This document shows, one piece after another, positions 35,388 through 44,673 of a DNA stretch of 64,000 bases (position 1 is its first letter; the number at the start of each line of letters is the position of its first letter). A program made the position numbers and the translations under genes. Where the stretch lies: NCBI RefSeq assembly GCF_005889735.1, contig NZ_VCKY01000001.1:1-64000 (forward strand), read 5' to 3'. The notes beneath the pieces were generated by a model, which was not told where the DNA came from, ran no database searches, and saw nothing but the letters and a program-made list of their open reading frames with translations. Source of the DNA: Nonomuraea turkmeniaca (GTDB lineage: Bacteria > Actinomycetota > Actinomycetes > Streptosporangiales > Streptosporangiaceae).

Positions 35388-36574
35388 TCGGCGCTCTCAT
35401 GGCGAGGCCGCTGAGGGCGGCCGTGAACGGCCCGCGCATGCTGGCCCAGGCCCAGTTCGCGAACTCCGTCGGCGACGGCGTCTACCTCGTCACCTCCGCG
35501 TTCTACTTCGCCAGGATCGTCGGGCTGCCGGCCGCCGAGATCGGCCTCGGCCTCACGCTGGGCTGGGCCGTCGGCACAGTGGCCGGCGTCCCGCTCGGCC
35601 ACCTCGCCGACCGGCGCGGCCCGCGCGGCGTCGCCGTGCTGCTGGCGATCATGACGGCAGTGGCGGTGGTCTCGTTCATGTTCGTCCGGTCGTTCGCGCC
35701 GTTCGTGCTGGTGGCCTGCCTTTACGGGACCGCGCAGACCGGCCTGTCCGCCGCCCGCCAGGCGCTGCTCGCCGGGCTGGTGGAGCCCGCGGATCGTACC
35801 GTGGTGCGGGCGGCCCTGCAGGCCACGTTGAACGGCGGCCTGGCCGTCGGGGCCGGTCTCGGCGGGCTCGCGTTGTGGATCGACACGCCGGCCGCGTACC
35901 TGACGTTGTTCGCCCTGGATGCGCTGAGCTTCCTCGTCGCCGCGGCGCTCCTTCTCAGGCTGCCTGCCGTGCGGCCCGCGCCGGCCCCCGCCACCGGGCC
36001 GAAGCTGGCCGTGCTCAGGGACCGTCCCTATGCCGTCATCACGCTGATCAACGCGGTGATGCTCGTCTACATGCCGCTGCTGAGCGTGGTCGTGCCGCTC
36101 TGGATCGCGGAGCGTACGTCCGCGCCGTCCTGGGTGGTCTCGGCGCTGCTCCTCATCAACACCGGCAGTGTGCTGCTCTTCCAGGTGCGGATGGCCCGGC
36201 GGGTCAAGGGACTGCGGGACGCGTCCTCGTCGGTGCGGCAGGCCGGGTTGGTCATGCTCGCGGCCTGCGTGGTGTTCGCCCTCAGCCCGTACGGGTGGAT
36301 GTTCCTGCTGGTGGCGGCGGCGCTGCTGGTCCTCGGCGAGATGTTGCTCGCCGCCGGGGCCTGGGAGATCAGCTTCGGGCTCGCCCCGGATGACCGTCAG
36401 GGCCAGTATCAGGGTTTCTTCAGCAGCGGTGTGGCCGTGGCCAGGATGTGCGGCCCTGTGGCGCTCACCGCACTCGTGCTCGGCGGCGGGACGCTCGGGT
36501 GGCTGCTGCTCGGCGCGATCTTCGTGACGGCCGGCGCGGCGATGGCGCCGGCCGTCAGATGGGCGCTCAGGTGA
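35384..36574 (+). CDS. MFS transporter, exporter-like
   Basis: 396 residues from GTG 35384 in a GTGA overlap with the 48-aa frame. About twelve membrane helices. MFS signature after helix 2 ([14 protein letters not shown] near residue 68-82, matching the loop 2-3 motif GxLaDrxGrr). The N-terminus [20 protein letters not shown] resembles DHA1-type drug or metabolite exporters. Likely controlled by the divergent MocR regulator. Convergent with copA, the two stops overlapping by eight bases. Confidence 0.88.
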   Translation: MIGALMARPLRAAVNGPRMLAQAQFANSVGDGVYLVTSAFYFARIVGLPAAEIGLGLTLGWAVGTVAGVPLGHLADRRGPRGVAVLLAIMTAVAVVSFMFVRSFAPFVLVACLYGTAQTGLSAARQALLAGLVEPADRTVVRAALQATLNGGLAVGAGLGGLALWIDTPAAYLTLFALDALSFLVAAALLLRLPAVRPAPAPATGPKLAVLRDRPYAVITLINAVMLVYMPLLSVVVPLWIAERTSAPSWVVSALLLINTGSVLLFQVRMARRVKGLRDASSSVRQAGLVMLAACVVFALSPYGWMFLLVAAALLVLGEMLLAAGAWEISFGLAPDDRQGQYQGFFSSGVAVARMCGPVALTALVLGGGTLGWLLLGAIFVTAGAAMAPAVRWALR

Positions 36575-38765
36575 AGCGGCGCAGCCGCAGGCTGTTGCTC
36601 ACCACGAACACGCTGGAGAACGCCATCGCGGCGCCCGCGATCATCGGATTGAGCAGGCCGAGCGCGGCCAGCGGCAGCGCGGCCACGTTGTAGGCGAAGG
36701 CCCAGAACAGGTTGCCCTTGATCGTGCTGAGCGTGCTGCGGGACAGCCGGATGGCGTCGGCGGCCACCCGCAGGTCACCGCGGACCAGGGTCAGGTCGGA
36801 GGCCTCGATGGCGGCGTCGGTGCCGGTGCCCATCGCCAGGCCCAGGTCGGCCTGGGCCAGCGCGGCGGCGTCGTTGACGCCGTCACCCACCATCGCCACG
36901 ACCCTGCCTTCGCCCTGCAGCCGCTTGACCACGTCCACCTTGTCGGCGGGCAGCACCTCGGCGATCACCTCGTCGATGCCCACCTCGGCCGCCACACTCT
37001 TGGCCACGGCCTCGTTGTCGCCGGTCAGCAACACCGGCGTCAGGCCCAGTGCCCGCAGCTGCGCGACGGCCTCTTTGCTGGTCGGCTTGACCACGTCGGC
37101 CACCACCAGCACCGCGCGCGCCCGACCGTCCCAGCCGACCACCACCGCGCTCCGCCCGGTCGCCCGCGCCTCGTGCAGCTTCCGCGCCAGCTCCGGACTC
37201 GGAGGCTCCTCCAACAAGGTGGGCCGGCCGACCAGCATTGCGTGCCCGTCCACGATGCCCCGCACACCGAGCCCTTCGACGTTGGCGAAGTCCTCGACGG
37301 TCGCGTCCGACCGCGCCGCTCGCGCGACGGCCTGGGCGATCGGATGCTCGGAGGCGTGCTCCAGCGCACCGGCGAGCCTGAGCACCTCCTCGCGGCTCTC
37401 CCCCTCCGCCACGTGCACCTCGACCAGGCTCATCCTGCCCTCGGTGACCGTGCCGGTCTTGTCCAGCACCACCGTGTCGATCCGGCGGGTGGACTCCAGC
37501 ACCTCCGGACCCTTGATCAAAATACCCAGGTGGGCGCCCCGGCCGGTCCCCACCAGCAACGCCGTCAGCGTGGCCAGCCCCAGCGCACACGGGCACGCGA
37601 TGATCAGCACCGCCACCGCCGCCGTGAACGCCGCCCCCACACCATCCCCGGTGCCCAGCCAGAAACCCAGAGTCCCGATCGCCAAGGCGATCACGATCGG
37701 CACGAAAACCCCCGAGACACGGTCGGCCAGGCGCTGCACCCGCGCCTTACCCGTCTGCGCCGCCTCCACCAGCGTGGCCATCTGCGCCAGCTGCGTGTCC
37801 GCGCCCACCCGGGTGGCCCGCACGATCAACCGGCCACCCGCGTTCACCGTGGCCCCGGTCACCCCATCGCCCGGCCCGACCTCCACCGGCACCGACTCGC
37901 CGGTCAGCATCGAGGCGTCCACCGCTGAGGACCCCTCCTCGATCACCCCATCAGTGGCGATCTTCTCACCCGGCCGCACCACGAACCGGTCCCCCACCGC
38001 CAGCTGCTCGACCGGGACCCGGCGGCCGTCGGCCAGCTCCACATCCTTGGCACCCAACTCCAGCAACGCCCGCAACGCCGCACCCGCCCGCCGCTTGGCA
38101 CGGACCTCGAAGTACCGGCCGGCCAGGACGAACGCCGTCACCCCCGCCGCCGCCTCCAGATAGATGTTGCCCGACCCATCCGTGCGCTGAACCGTCAGCT
38201 CGAACGGATGCGTCATCCCCGGCGTGCCCGCACTGCCGAAGAACAACGCCCACACCGACCAGCCCAGCGCGGCCAGCGTCCCCATCGAGATCAGCGTGTC
38301 CATCGTCGCCGCGCCGTGCCGCAGGTTCGTCCAGGCCGCCTGGTGGAACGGCCAGCCCGCGCACACCACCACCGGCGCCGCCAGCACCAGCGACAACCAC
38401 TGCCAATACGTGAACTGCAACAGCGGGACCATCGCCATCGCGACCACCGGCACCGCCAGCACCACAGCGGCGACGAGCCGGTTACGCAGCGACTGAAGCT
38501 CATCCCCCGACTCCGGCTCCGGCTCGGCCGCCTCCACCGCTGGCAGCGCGGCGGTATAGCCGGCCTTCTCCACCTCACTGATCAAATCGCGCGGATCAAC
38601 GCTCCTGGCGAAGGTGACCTTCGCCTTCTCCGTGGCGTAGTTGACCGTGGCCGTGACACCGTCCAGCTTGTTGAGCTTGCGCTCGATCCGATTGGCGCAC
38701 GACGCGCAGGTCATACCGCCGATCGAGAGCTCGACGGCTCGTTCCTCGGTGAGGGAGGAGGACAT
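36567..38765 (-). CDS. copA: CopA, copper-transporting P-type ATPase
   Basis: 732 residues. N-terminal heavy-metal-associated domain with [10 protein letters not shown] (about 14-23), eight membrane helices, intramembrane CPC metal site (ACPCALG), phosphorylation site DKTGTVTEG, the HP motif SEHPIAQAV and the hinge [11 protein letters not shown]1B-1 ATPase that exports Cu(I) and, given the CPC site, possibly Ag(I). Third gene of a copper operon reading CopZ chaperone, secreted His-rich protein, CopA. The spacing to the upstream gene is 30 bases, with GAAAGGAG before the ATG. Confidence 0.95.
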   Translation of the reverse strand: MSSSLTEERAVELSIGGMTCASCANRIERKLNKLDGVTATVNYATEKAKVTFARSVDPRDLISEVEKAGYTAALPAVEAAEPEPESGDELQSLRNRLVAAVVLAVPVVAMAMVPLLQFTYWQWLSLVLAAPVVVCAGWPFHQAAWTNLRHGAATMDTLISMGTLAALGWSVWALFFGSAGTPGMTHPFELTVQRTDGSGNIYLEAAAGVTAFVLAGRYFEVRAKRRAGAALRALLELGAKDVELADGRRVPVEQLAVGDRFVVRPGEKIATDGVIEEGSSAVDASMLTGESVPVEVGPGDGVTGATVNAGGRLIVRATRVGADTQLAQMATLVEAAQTGKARVQRLADRVSGVFVPIVIALAIGTLGFWLGTGDGVGAAFTAAVAVLIIACPCALGLATLTALLVGTGRGAHLGILIKGPEVLESTRRIDTVVLDKTGTVTEGRMSLVEVHVAEGESREEVLRLAGALEHASEHPIAQAVARAARSDATVEDFANVEGLGVRGIVDGHAMLVGRPTLLEEPPSPELARKLHEARATGRSAVVVGWDGRARAVLVVADVVKPTSKEAVAQLRALGLTPVLLTGDNEAVAKSVAAEVGIDEVIAEVLPADKVDVVKRLQGEGRVVAMVGDGVNDAAALAQADLGLAMGTGTDAAIEASDLTLVRGDLRVAADAIRLSRSTLSTIKGNLFWAFAYNVAALPLAALGLLNPMIAGAAMAFSSVFVVSNSLRLRRFT

Positions 38766-38795
38766 CGCCGCTCCTTTCTTCCGCGTCCTGCCCGT

Positions 38796-39764
38796 TCAGT
38801 GGGTGTGGTCGTGGTCGGCCGACGGGATGTGCCCGTCCGACAGGGTGGCCGTGGCCGTGAAGCTCGCCGTACGCACCTTGCCGTCGTGCTGGAAGTCCAG
38901 GAACAGCCGGTAGTCGCCGGTGCTGGGCACCTCGGCGTAGAAGACGATCTCCGGTCCGGCCTTCTTGCCGTCTTCCGGATGCACATGCAGGTAGGCGAGG
39001 TCGCCGGCGCGGAGTGCGACCAGGTGGCCGTACGCGCCGAGGTAGGGCTGCAGATCGGTGACCGGCTCGCCGCCCTTGTTGACCGTGAGGGTGAGCTTGC
39101 TGGGCTGGCCGGGGACGAGGTTCCCGGCGAGGTTCACCGTGTAGTCGTCGACCGTGGCCGTACGGCTGACGTGCGGGAGCGGCTCAGGCTGGAAATCGCC
39201 CGCGGCCTGGAGATCCACGCCGAGCGTGAGCTTCTCGCCATCGCTGGGGACGAAGTCGGCGAAGGCGCGGTACGCGCCCGCCTTGGGGAGCGTCAGCTTG
39301 ACCGACCACGTGCCGTCGGGGGCCATCTCCGGATGCACGTGCTGGAAGCTCGTCAGGTCCCGCGAGACGACGATGAAGTGCATCTTCTTGTCATGCTCGA
39401 TCTCGTAGTCCGTGACCGGCTTGAAGTCGGGGCCGATCACGGTGAACCTGAAGTCCATCGGCTGGCCGGTCACGGGCGTGGTGAGCCGTTTGAGCGTGTA
39501 GCCGCCCTGCGACACCTGGAGCCCTCCAGGTGTGTTGCTCCGCGTCTGCTGAGTGGTGCTGCCATGCCCGCCATGCCCGCCATGCGCGTCCCCCGGCTCG
39601 TCGGCACGGCCTTCCGCCAGCGCCCTCGCCAGCGCCACGGCGGGGTGGTCCTCGACCTCTGGCGAGGTCTCCGCGGGGCCGACCACGCGTCCCAGGCCGA
39701 GGGAGCCGCCGAAGACCACGGCCAAGCCCAGGACGTAGGCGCCGAGCCTGGCGGGGGCGTTCAT
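38796..39764 (-). CDS. Exported His-rich protein of the copper operon
   Basis: 322 residues. N-terminal membrane anchor or signal (residues 8-28), then a flexible stretch with GHGGHGS-type His repeats, and two beta-sandwich-like repeats each holding a His-rich strand (FQHVHPEM near 165 and YLHVHPEDG near 265); the C-terminus is DHDHTH. His and Met clusters suggest extracellular copper binding or delivery to CopA. Similar proteins (YtkA-like or DUF-type) sit in actinobacterial cop operons. It overlaps the CopZ stop by four bases. Confidence 0.8.
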   Translation of the reverse strand: MNAPARLGAYVLGLAVVFGGSLGLGRVVGPAETSPEVEDHPAVALARALAEGRADEPGDAHGGHGGHGSTTQQTRSNTPGGLQVSQGGYTLKRLTTPVTGQPMDFRFTVIGPDFKPVTDYEIEHDKKMHFIVVSRDLTSFQHVHPEMAPDGTWSVKLTLPKAGAYRAFADFVPSDGEKLTLGVDLQAAGDFQPEPLPHVSRTATVDDYTVNLAGNLVPGQPSKLTLTVNKGGEPVTDLQPYLGAYGHLVALRAGDLAYLHVHPEDGKKAGPEIVFYAEVPSTGDYRLFLDFQHDGKVRTASFTATATLSDGHIPSADHDHTH

Positions 39765-39973
39765 GCGCGGGCCGCCAGCTCGTACCCCGCTTCTTCCACC
39801 GCGGCGGCGATCCGCGCCGCGTCGATCGGCTCGTCACTGTTGACCGTCAGCACGCCGCCGGCCAGGTCGACCTCCACAGAGCTGACCCCGGCGACCTCGC
39901 CGACCTCCTCCTTCACCGAGCTGACGCAGTGTCCGCAGGTCATGCCCTTGACGGTGTAGGTGGTGACGCTCAT
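39761..39973 (-). CDS. copZ: CopZ-type copper chaperone (HMA domain)
   Basis: 70 residues from ATG 39973, reading MSVTTYTVKGMTCGHCVSSV; an earlier in-frame start would only add a basic leader. The GMTCGHC loop binds Cu(I) and hands it to the HMA domain of CopA. First gene of the operon, downstream of a copper-repressor-type palindrome. Overlaps the next gene (ATGA). Confidence 0.92.
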   Translation of the reverse strand: MSVTTYTVKGMTCGHCVSSVKEEVGEVAGVSSVEVDLAGGVLTVNSDEPIDAARIAAAVEEAGYELAARA

Positions 39974-40032
39974 CACGGTCTCCTTCGCATGCATGTCTCG
40001 ATCATGTACGGTATGCGTATCCGAACCTAACA

Positions 40033-40053
40033 CCATACCCCCCTAGGGTATGG
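40033..40053. promoter_or_regulatory. CsoR-like operator of the copper operon
   Basis: Arms CCATACCC (40033-40040) and GGGTATGG (40046-40053) with a five-base spacer. TACCC...GGGTA pseudo-palindromes are the known recognition pattern of the Cu(I) repressor CsoR. It lies 60-80 bases before the copZ start. No csoR gene is visible in the window, so the repressor must be encoded elsewhere. Confidence 0.6.
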
Positions 40054-40125
40054 CGGTCTTTCGTGGCTCATATTGACGTACGCACCAGCACCCGCCCTCG
40101 GCGCCTTGTTCGCTGAGAGCTTTCT

Positions 40126-40293
40126 TCAGCGCCTAGACCCACGAACGGCGATCACGGCGATCACGGCGCCCATGATGCGGCTTCCCAGCCACACCCCAAT
40201 GACGAGCCCAAACGCCAACCCACAAACCACGGGAAATAAATCCGATATATACCCATATATCCGATACAAGCGACGCGAGGCCTCACACATCAT
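40126..40293 (-). CDS. Possible 55-aa small membrane protein
   Basis: ATG 40293 to TGA 40126. The product starts MMCEASRRLYRIYGYIS and then holds a hydrophobic helix (FPVVCGLAFGLVIGVWLGS) and a basic end. Codon use is AT-richer than surrounding genes and no ribosome site is visible, so it may be foreign or chance. The plus-strand frame in the same place has no hydrophobic core and looks worse. Confidence 0.3.
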   Translation of the reverse strand: MMCEASRRLYRIYGYISDLFPVVCGLAFGLVIGVWLGSRIMGAVIAVIAVRGSRR

Positions 40294-40493
40294 CACTTGG
40301 AGTAATTGCTGCTAGGTCGTGGCGCGGGGTGAGGCAGGTATGGTGGGTGGGGGCTTGAACACTTGCTCTTCGCACATTCCGCACATCTGGGCCGTGCGCA
40401 ACACAGGGACCGCAGCCATCCCTTGCTAGGCTGCTTTTCAACCGTTGGGTCTCACCCCGGCAGGTGAGGCCGTCGAAGAAGTGGGGTCACACC

Positions 40494-40613
40494 GTGAAGA
40501 AGCTGCTCGTTCTGGCGCTGATCGCCCTTGGGGGGTTGCTGATCTGGCGTAAGGTGCAGGCCGACCGCGCAGAGCTCGATCTCTGGACCGAGGCGACCGG
40601 CAGCGAGAACTAA
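40494..40613 (+). CDS. DLW-39 family small protein
   Basis: 39 residues from GTG 40494: begins MKKLLVLALIALGGLLIW, one membrane helix or signal, then a charged tail containing DLW. Length and motif match the actinobacterial DLW-39 family, usually found near gyrA and tRNA-Ile/tRNA-Ala. Here tRNA-Ala is 760 bases downstream. Function unknown. Too short for routine ORF calling. Confidence 0.85.
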   Translation: MKKLLVLALIALGGLLIWRKVQADRAELDLWTEATGSEN

Positions 40614-40629
40614 CCCGACCGGCGAGGCG

Positions 40630-41358
40630 ATGAGTGACATCGTCCCCATCAAGCTGGTGTGCCTGGACCTTGCGGGCACCACGGTCGGTGACATCGCCAT
40701 GGTCGAGCGCGCCTTCGCCGAGGCGATCGCGACCCAGGGCATAGTGCCCGGGACCGGTGCGTACGCACGTGCCATGGTTCATGTGCACCGGTCCCGTGGC
40801 TGCCCCAAGATCGATGTCTTCCGCGGGATCTTCCCCGGCAACGAGGCCCAGGCGCAAGCGGCTAACCTGACGTTCGAGCGCTCCTACGAGGGCGCACTGG
40901 AGCGGGCAGGTCTCGTTCCCATGCCCGGAGTCATGGAGGTCCTCGACAAGCTCCGCGGCACCGGCATCAAGCTCGCCTTGATCACCGGCTTCAGCCGCAC
41001 CACCCTGAGCCGCATCCTCGGCGTGCTCGGCTGGCACGACAAGATCGACCTGGCCATCTCCCCCGAAGACGCCGGCGGCCGCGGCCGCCCCTGGCCCGAC
41101 ATGATCCTCCACGCCGTGCTCCGCCTGGGCGTCGAGGACGTCCGCAACGTGGCGGTGGTGGGCGACTCGGAGAGCGACATGCTCTGCGGTCGCCGAGCCG
41201 GCGCCTCGATCGTGGCCGGCCTGATGACCGGCGTCCACAGCCGGGAACGCCTCCTGAAGGGCGGCGCCACCCACATCCTGGACTCGATCATCGACTTCCC
41301 GAGTTTGGTGCTGAGCGATGACCTCGGCACGACGCAGGTAGCGTCTTCCGCCCGGTAA
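40630..41358 (+). CDS. HAD-superfamily hydrolase, phosphonatase-like
   Basis: 242 residues. Motif I CLDLAGTTVGD gives the nucleophile Asp and general acid-base position, motif II is ITGFSRTT, motif III the Lys-rich region around HDKIDLAIS, and motif IV GDSESDML. The helical cap between motif I and II and the D-x-A-G-T form resemble phosphonoacetaldehyde hydrolase-like proteins, but no phosphonate genes are nearby. Starts 16 bases after DLW-39 and ends 15 bases before tRNA-Ala. Confidence 0.85.
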   Translation: MSDIVPIKLVCLDLAGTTVGDIAMVERAFAEAIATQGIVPGTGAYARAMVHVHRSRGCPKIDVFRGIFPGNEAQAQAANLTFERSYEGALERAGLVPMPGVMEVLDKLRGTGIKLALITGFSRTTLSRILGVLGWHDKIDLAISPEDAGGRGRPWPDMILHAVLRLGVEDVRNVAVVGDSESDMLCGRRAGASIVAGLMTGVHSRERLLKGGATHILDSIIDFPSLVLSDDLGTTQVASSAR

Positions 41359-41373
41359 GCTATCTTCGTCGAA

Positions 41374-41449
41374 GGGGCCTTAGCTCAGTTGGCAGAGCGC
41401 CTGCTTTGCAAGCAGGAAGTCAGGAGTTCGAATCTCCTAGGCTCCACCA
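41374..41449 (+). tRNA. tRNA-Ala (anticodon TGC), AICE attachment site
   Basis: 76 nt. Acceptor GGGGCCT pairs with AGGCTCC, anticodon loop CTTTGCAAG gives TGC, T-arm AGGAGTTCGAATCTCCT, and CCA is encoded (41447-41449). The last 43 bases from the anticodon loop are repeated exactly at 50881-50923, so the gene was the integration target and is kept intact by the element. Confidence 0.96.
41405..41447 (+). repeat. attL: 43-bp direct repeat, within tRNA-Ala
   Basis: Identical to 50881-50923; the bases before (C versus A) and after (C versus A) differ, so 43 bp is the exact limit. It starts at the anticodon loop and ends one base into the CCA end. Confidence 0.95.
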
Positions 41450-41488
41450 GCGAAAACACCCCGCCACTGATCATGTGACGGGGTGTTC

Positions 41489-41508
41489 GTGCCATTAACG
41501 TGCCATTA
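41489..41508 (+). repeat. Left arm-type integrase site candidates
   Basis: GTGCCATTA twice, at 41489-41497 and 41500-41508, period 11. The same pair occurs at the other end of the element. Position between att core and int gene end suggests arm-binding sites. Confidence 0.6.
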
Positions 41509-42693
41509 GCCAGCGGGGACCAGCGCGCCTGCGCTGCCGTCGTCATCTCCCTTCTTGGGCTTCTTCGCCTTCTTCCGCTCGGCCTTGATGCGGGCCGAGA
41601 GCGCGTCGGCGATCTTCTGATCCGCGTCTCGGGTGGCGTGCTGGTAGATGAGCGCGGCCCGGTCGCTGTCGTGTCCCATGCGCGCCTTGAGATCGGCGAG
41701 GCTCGCTCCTGACTGGGCCGCCAGGGTGTTGCCGGTGTGCCGGAGATCGTGAAAGTGCAGCCCTTGCACGCCCATCTCCTTGAGCGCGTCAGCCCACTTG
41801 GCCTCACGCCGGAAGTTGCTCCCCCGAAGGAACGCCCCGCGCTTGCCGAGAAACACGAAGGCGTCTTCGGCCTCATCGACGTACGTTGCCAGGTGCTCGG
41901 CGAGGATCGGAATGATCACCGAGGGGATGCTGACAGTCCGCCGACCAGCCTTCGACTTCAGCGGCCCAAGGCGCATCTCGCCGCCGTCGAGTTCGAGGAG
42001 CTGTTCCCGTACGTTGACGGTGCGGGCTTGGAGATCGATGCTCGACCGGCGAAGTGCCGTCACCTCACCCCACCGCAGGCTGGCGAAGGTGGTCAGCAGG
42101 ACCATGGCCTTGAAACGGCGGTCGGCCATCCGGTCGGCCAGCTCGAAGACCTGGGCCACGTTGAGCACCGGGCGTTCCGGTGCGTGCTCATTGCCCGCGC
42201 CCTTGATCCGGCACGGGTTACGGCTGATCATCTTGTCCTCCTCAACCGCCGTCATCAGCACGGCGCGGAGCAGGCGGTATGCCTTCGCCGCAGTGGAGAC
42301 GGAGACCCCACGGTCGAGGAGTCCGGCACGCCACGCACGGACCGTCTTCGCCGTCAGCTTCCCGACAGGCACCTTTCCCAGCGTCGGCACGATGTGGCGC
42401 TCCAGCAGCCATGTGTAAAGCTCCAGAGTCTTCGGCCGCAGTCCCGGACGCTCCTTGACCCAGTCCCGCGCGTAGATGGCCAACTCGACCTTGCCTCGCT
42501 CGGGGTCGGTCCATTCCCCCGAGATCATCTGAGCTTCGATGAGCGTCAGAGCCCGATCGGCGTCCGTCCTGGTGCCGTAGGTCGTCGTACCTGTGTGGAT
42601 CACGCCGTCTGGGCCGGGATAGCGAATCTGGAAGCGTCCGGAGGGGAGCTTGCGGATATTGCCGAAACGCCGGTGTCCGTCCTTGTTGGCCAT
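41506..42693 (-). CDS. int: AICE tyrosine-recombinase integrase
   Basis: 395 residues. N-terminal AP2-like/arm-binding part, SAM-like core-binding domain (about 70-160), catalytic domain (about 185-385). Catalytic residues visible: Arg near 208 in ASLRWGEV, HDLRHT near 316-321 and Tyr near 351 in ALIYQHA. The C-terminal tail is Lys-rich. It integrates the element into tRNA-Ala. Its stop lies 56 bases from the att core, and its start overlaps the xis stop (shared A at 42693). Confidence 0.95.
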   Translation of the reverse strand: MANKDGHRRFGNIRKLPSGRFQIRYPGPDGVIHTGTTTYGTRTDADRALTLIEAQMISGEWTDPERGKVELAIYARDWVKERPGLRPKTLELYTWLLERHIVPTLGKVPVGKLTAKTVRAWRAGLLDRGVSVSTAAKAYRLLRAVLMTAVEEDKMISRNPCRIKGAGNEHAPERPVLNVAQVFELADRMADRRFKAMVLLTTFASLRWGEVTALRRSSIDLQARTVNVREQLLELDGGEMRLGPLKSKAGRRTVSIPSVIIPILAEHLATYVDEAEDAFVFLGKRGAFLRGSNFRREAKWADALKEMGVQGLHFHDLRHTGNTLAAQSGASLADLKARMGHDSDRAALIYQHATRDADQKIADALSARIKAERKKAKKPKKGDDDGSAGALVPAG

Positions 42694-42899
42694 CAGGCAG
42701 CCCTCCCCGTGACGTTGCTGCGCGTGAGTGGTGTGACGGTGCCTGCGACGACGAAGGCGATCAGGGCCGATTCGCGGATGCGGACGTGTCGGCCGACCTT
42801 CACGAACTCGATGCGTCGCTCAGAGATCAGGCGACGGACGAAGCGAACCGATGTGTGCAGCAGTTCGGCCGCTTCATCGACGGTCAGTAGCTGGTCCAT
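42693..42899 (-). CDS. xis: Excisionase / helix-turn-helix DNA-binding protein
   Basis: 68 residues from ATG 42899, preceded by GGGAGGT (an in-frame ATG at 42917 would bury this ribosome site). MerR-like winged helix of the excisionase type: DQLLTVDEAAELLHTSVRFVRRLISERRIEFVKVGRHVRI. It directs the integrase towards excision. Overlaps int by one base and follows rep by 14 bases, so the three genes form one transcript. Confidence 0.92.
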   Translation of the reverse strand: MDQLLTVDEAAELLHTSVRFVRRLISERRIEFVKVGRHVRIRESALIAFVVAGTVTPLTRSNVTGRAA

Positions 42900-42913
42900 G
42901 CGTCTACCTCCCT

Positions 42914-44521
42914 TCACGCTGCCTGCGGAGTTGCCGAAAGATCTTGTCCGTCTGCTCTGGCCTGGAGTTCGGCCATGTGAGCGCGCCAGCGTTGCCGCTC
43001 GCGTACGGATCGCAAGAGCCGGACGGCCAGAGGGGCGATGTTGGCATCACCGGCCGGGATCGGCCGCCAGACGTAGCGGTGTGGGTCTATGGGCTCGTCG
43101 GTCTTGCCGAGGGCTTCCAGGACCCAGGTACGGCGGTCCTGCTTGTGTTCGGCCAGAGTCTTGTTCGACCACTTGCGGGAGACGAGGACACGGCGTCCGG
43201 CGTAGCCGAGATGTTCGGGCTTGTGGGCCTTGGAGCGGCAGCGACCGGGAGCCATCCCGGCTTTGGCGCCCTTGGGCTGGATGCCATAGCGGAGCCAGTT
43301 CGGGCAGGCCGGGGAGCAAGGTTCGTAGCGCAGGGCATCGACGAAGCGGGCCGCGTGCTCGTGATGGGCCTGGTTGTCGAGCCCGTCGCCGAGGCTCTTG
43401 GTCAGGTATTTGGACAGGTAGCGGATGCACTGGTCGGCGTCCTTGGTGCCCGCGAGCACGCCCTTGACGTCCACCTGCTCACCGAAGCGGATCAGATGCA
43501 GGGGTTCGGCGTCCTCGTCGGTGTCCAGCTCGTCGAGGGCTTCGTCCCAGGTGGGCAGGACCTCTCCGGTGTCGGGGTCGAGGTAGCCGGTCCCCTCCTG
43601 CCAGATGGGCAGGTGCTCGCCCTCGAAGATCACTTGATCGACGGAGGGCCACCACACCTGGTGGTAGGTGGCCGCCGCGATCTGCTTGATCTCGGCTCGT
43701 GGGAGCGTTCCACGGATGGCCATGTGCAGGTGCGGAGCGAGCCGTTTCTGCGGCTCCACGGTCGCGAAGTACTGCACGTCGAAGCCCGCCACGCGGCGCA
43801 GGTTCTGTACGAACCGATCCACGAGCTTGGAGAAGTGCAGCGCGTCCCGGGCAGCTCGCGCGTATTCGTAGGTGTCGGGATCGACCGGTACGCCGTCGCG
43901 GACCTTGCCGTACGAGGGCAAGGTGAGCGTGACGAACAGCGAGGGCCGGTAGGTCTTGCCGTCCGGGGCCTGGAAGGTCCGGCCCAGTGTGGTGTGGGCC
44001 ATCTTGCGCTTGGGCAGGTCTGGTGCGTCCTGTCGGCGCTTGGTCGAGCGGGCACGCTTGGATGCCGTCCGGCCGAGCACGTTGCCGCGCATGCCTGCCG
44101 CGTTGATCTCCTCGTCCAGGCCCTCGATGACCGCGTCCAAGTCGGTCGTGTCGTCACCGACCTGTTCGGCCTCGTCGCGCTGGGCTTGGATGTCGGCGCG
44201 GAACTCGACCAGCCAGCGCTGTTCTTCGTTCGGGTCGTCCGGGGTGATGGTGGGTTCCTCGTCGAGGTGCCAGCCTTCCCGGCACTGGGCCTTGCGGAGC
44301 TGCTGGTTGCGCTTGGCACATGGCGGGCACTTGCTGTCCATCGGCGAACCGCACGGGACGTCGATGATCTCCCACTGGCCGGTGTGGGTGTCGAGCCGCT
44401 TGAGCGGGACGGGTCGGATGCAGACGCCGTTCAGCTTGGCGACCTCTTCGACGACGTCGCGGGCGAGAGGCATCGCCAGTCGTACCGCTCGGGGTAGGGC
44501 GCGGTCGTGCGCATGGGTCAT
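42914..44521 (-). CDS. RepSA-type replication initiator of the AICE
   Basis: 535 residues from ATG 44521, overlapping the zinc-ribbon gene stop. It has Cys-pair motifs at the N-terminus (CGSPMDSKCPPC) and a rolling-circle-type core: FVTLTLPSYG (strand with conserved Thr), HLHMAIRGT (HUH-type motif His-x-His), and QCIRYLSKYLTKSL with the Tyr-containing motif 3. These match pSAM2 RepSA-like initiators that nick the origin. C-terminal part about 400-535 is a DNA-binding zinc-like domain with CSPACPNWL. In pSAM2-type elements the origin usually lies within or near rep. Confidence 0.92.
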   Translation of the reverse strand: MTHAHDRALPRAVRLAMPLARDVVEEVAKLNGVCIRPVPLKRLDTHTGQWEIIDVPCGSPMDSKCPPCAKRNQQLRKAQCREGWHLDEEPTITPDDPNEEQRWLVEFRADIQAQRDEAEQVGDDTTDLDAVIEGLDEEINAAGMRGNVLGRTASKRARSTKRRQDAPDLPKRKMAHTTLGRTFQAPDGKTYRPSLFVTLTLPSYGKVRDGVPVDPDTYEYARAARDALHFSKLVDRFVQNLRRVAGFDVQYFATVEPQKRLAPHLHMAIRGTLPRAEIKQIAAATYHQVWWPSVDQVIFEGEHLPIWQEGTGYLDPDTGEVLPTWDEALDELDTDEDAEPLHLIRFGEQVDVKGVLAGTKDADQCIRYLSKYLTKSLGDGLDNQAHHEHAARFVDALRYEPCSPACPNWLRYGIQPKGAKAGMAPGRCRSKAHKPEHLGYAGRRVLVSRKWSNKTLAEHKQDRRTWVLEALGKTDEPIDPHRYVWRPIPAGDANIAPLAVRLLRSVRERQRWRAHMAELQARADGQDLSATPQAA

Positions 44522-44673
44522 AGGGGCCTCCCTTCGTCGGTGTCGGTGAGGATGAGCGCGGTCTGGCCGCACTCGCGGCACTCGACCAAGGCGCGGGTCA
44601 GGTCGAGCCAGAGGGCGTTGAGCGTGCCGCAGGAGGCGCAGCGCAGCCCGTCGAGGACGTGGGCGAGGTTCAT
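44518..44673 (-). CDS. Zinc-ribbon microprotein coupled to rep and tra
   Basis: 51 residues: MNLAHVLDGLRCASCGTLN, then VECRECGQTALILT. Two CxxC pairs (CASC, CREC) 20 residues apart make a likely zinc ribbon. ATG overlaps the TraB stop (ATGA), and its TGA overlaps the rep ATG (ATGA), so three genes are chained by overlaps. Homologues in other AICEs lie between tra and rep; role not defined, a DNA or protein adaptor is possible. Confidence 0.8.
   Translation of the reverse strand: MNLAHVLDGLRCASCGTLNALWLDLTRALVECRECGQTALILTDTDEGRPL

Noticed and set aside
40073..40315. 80-codon plus-strand frame in the gap after the copper operon
   Set aside because: No hydrophobic core or domain, no ribosome site; the opposite-strand frame is more protein-like.
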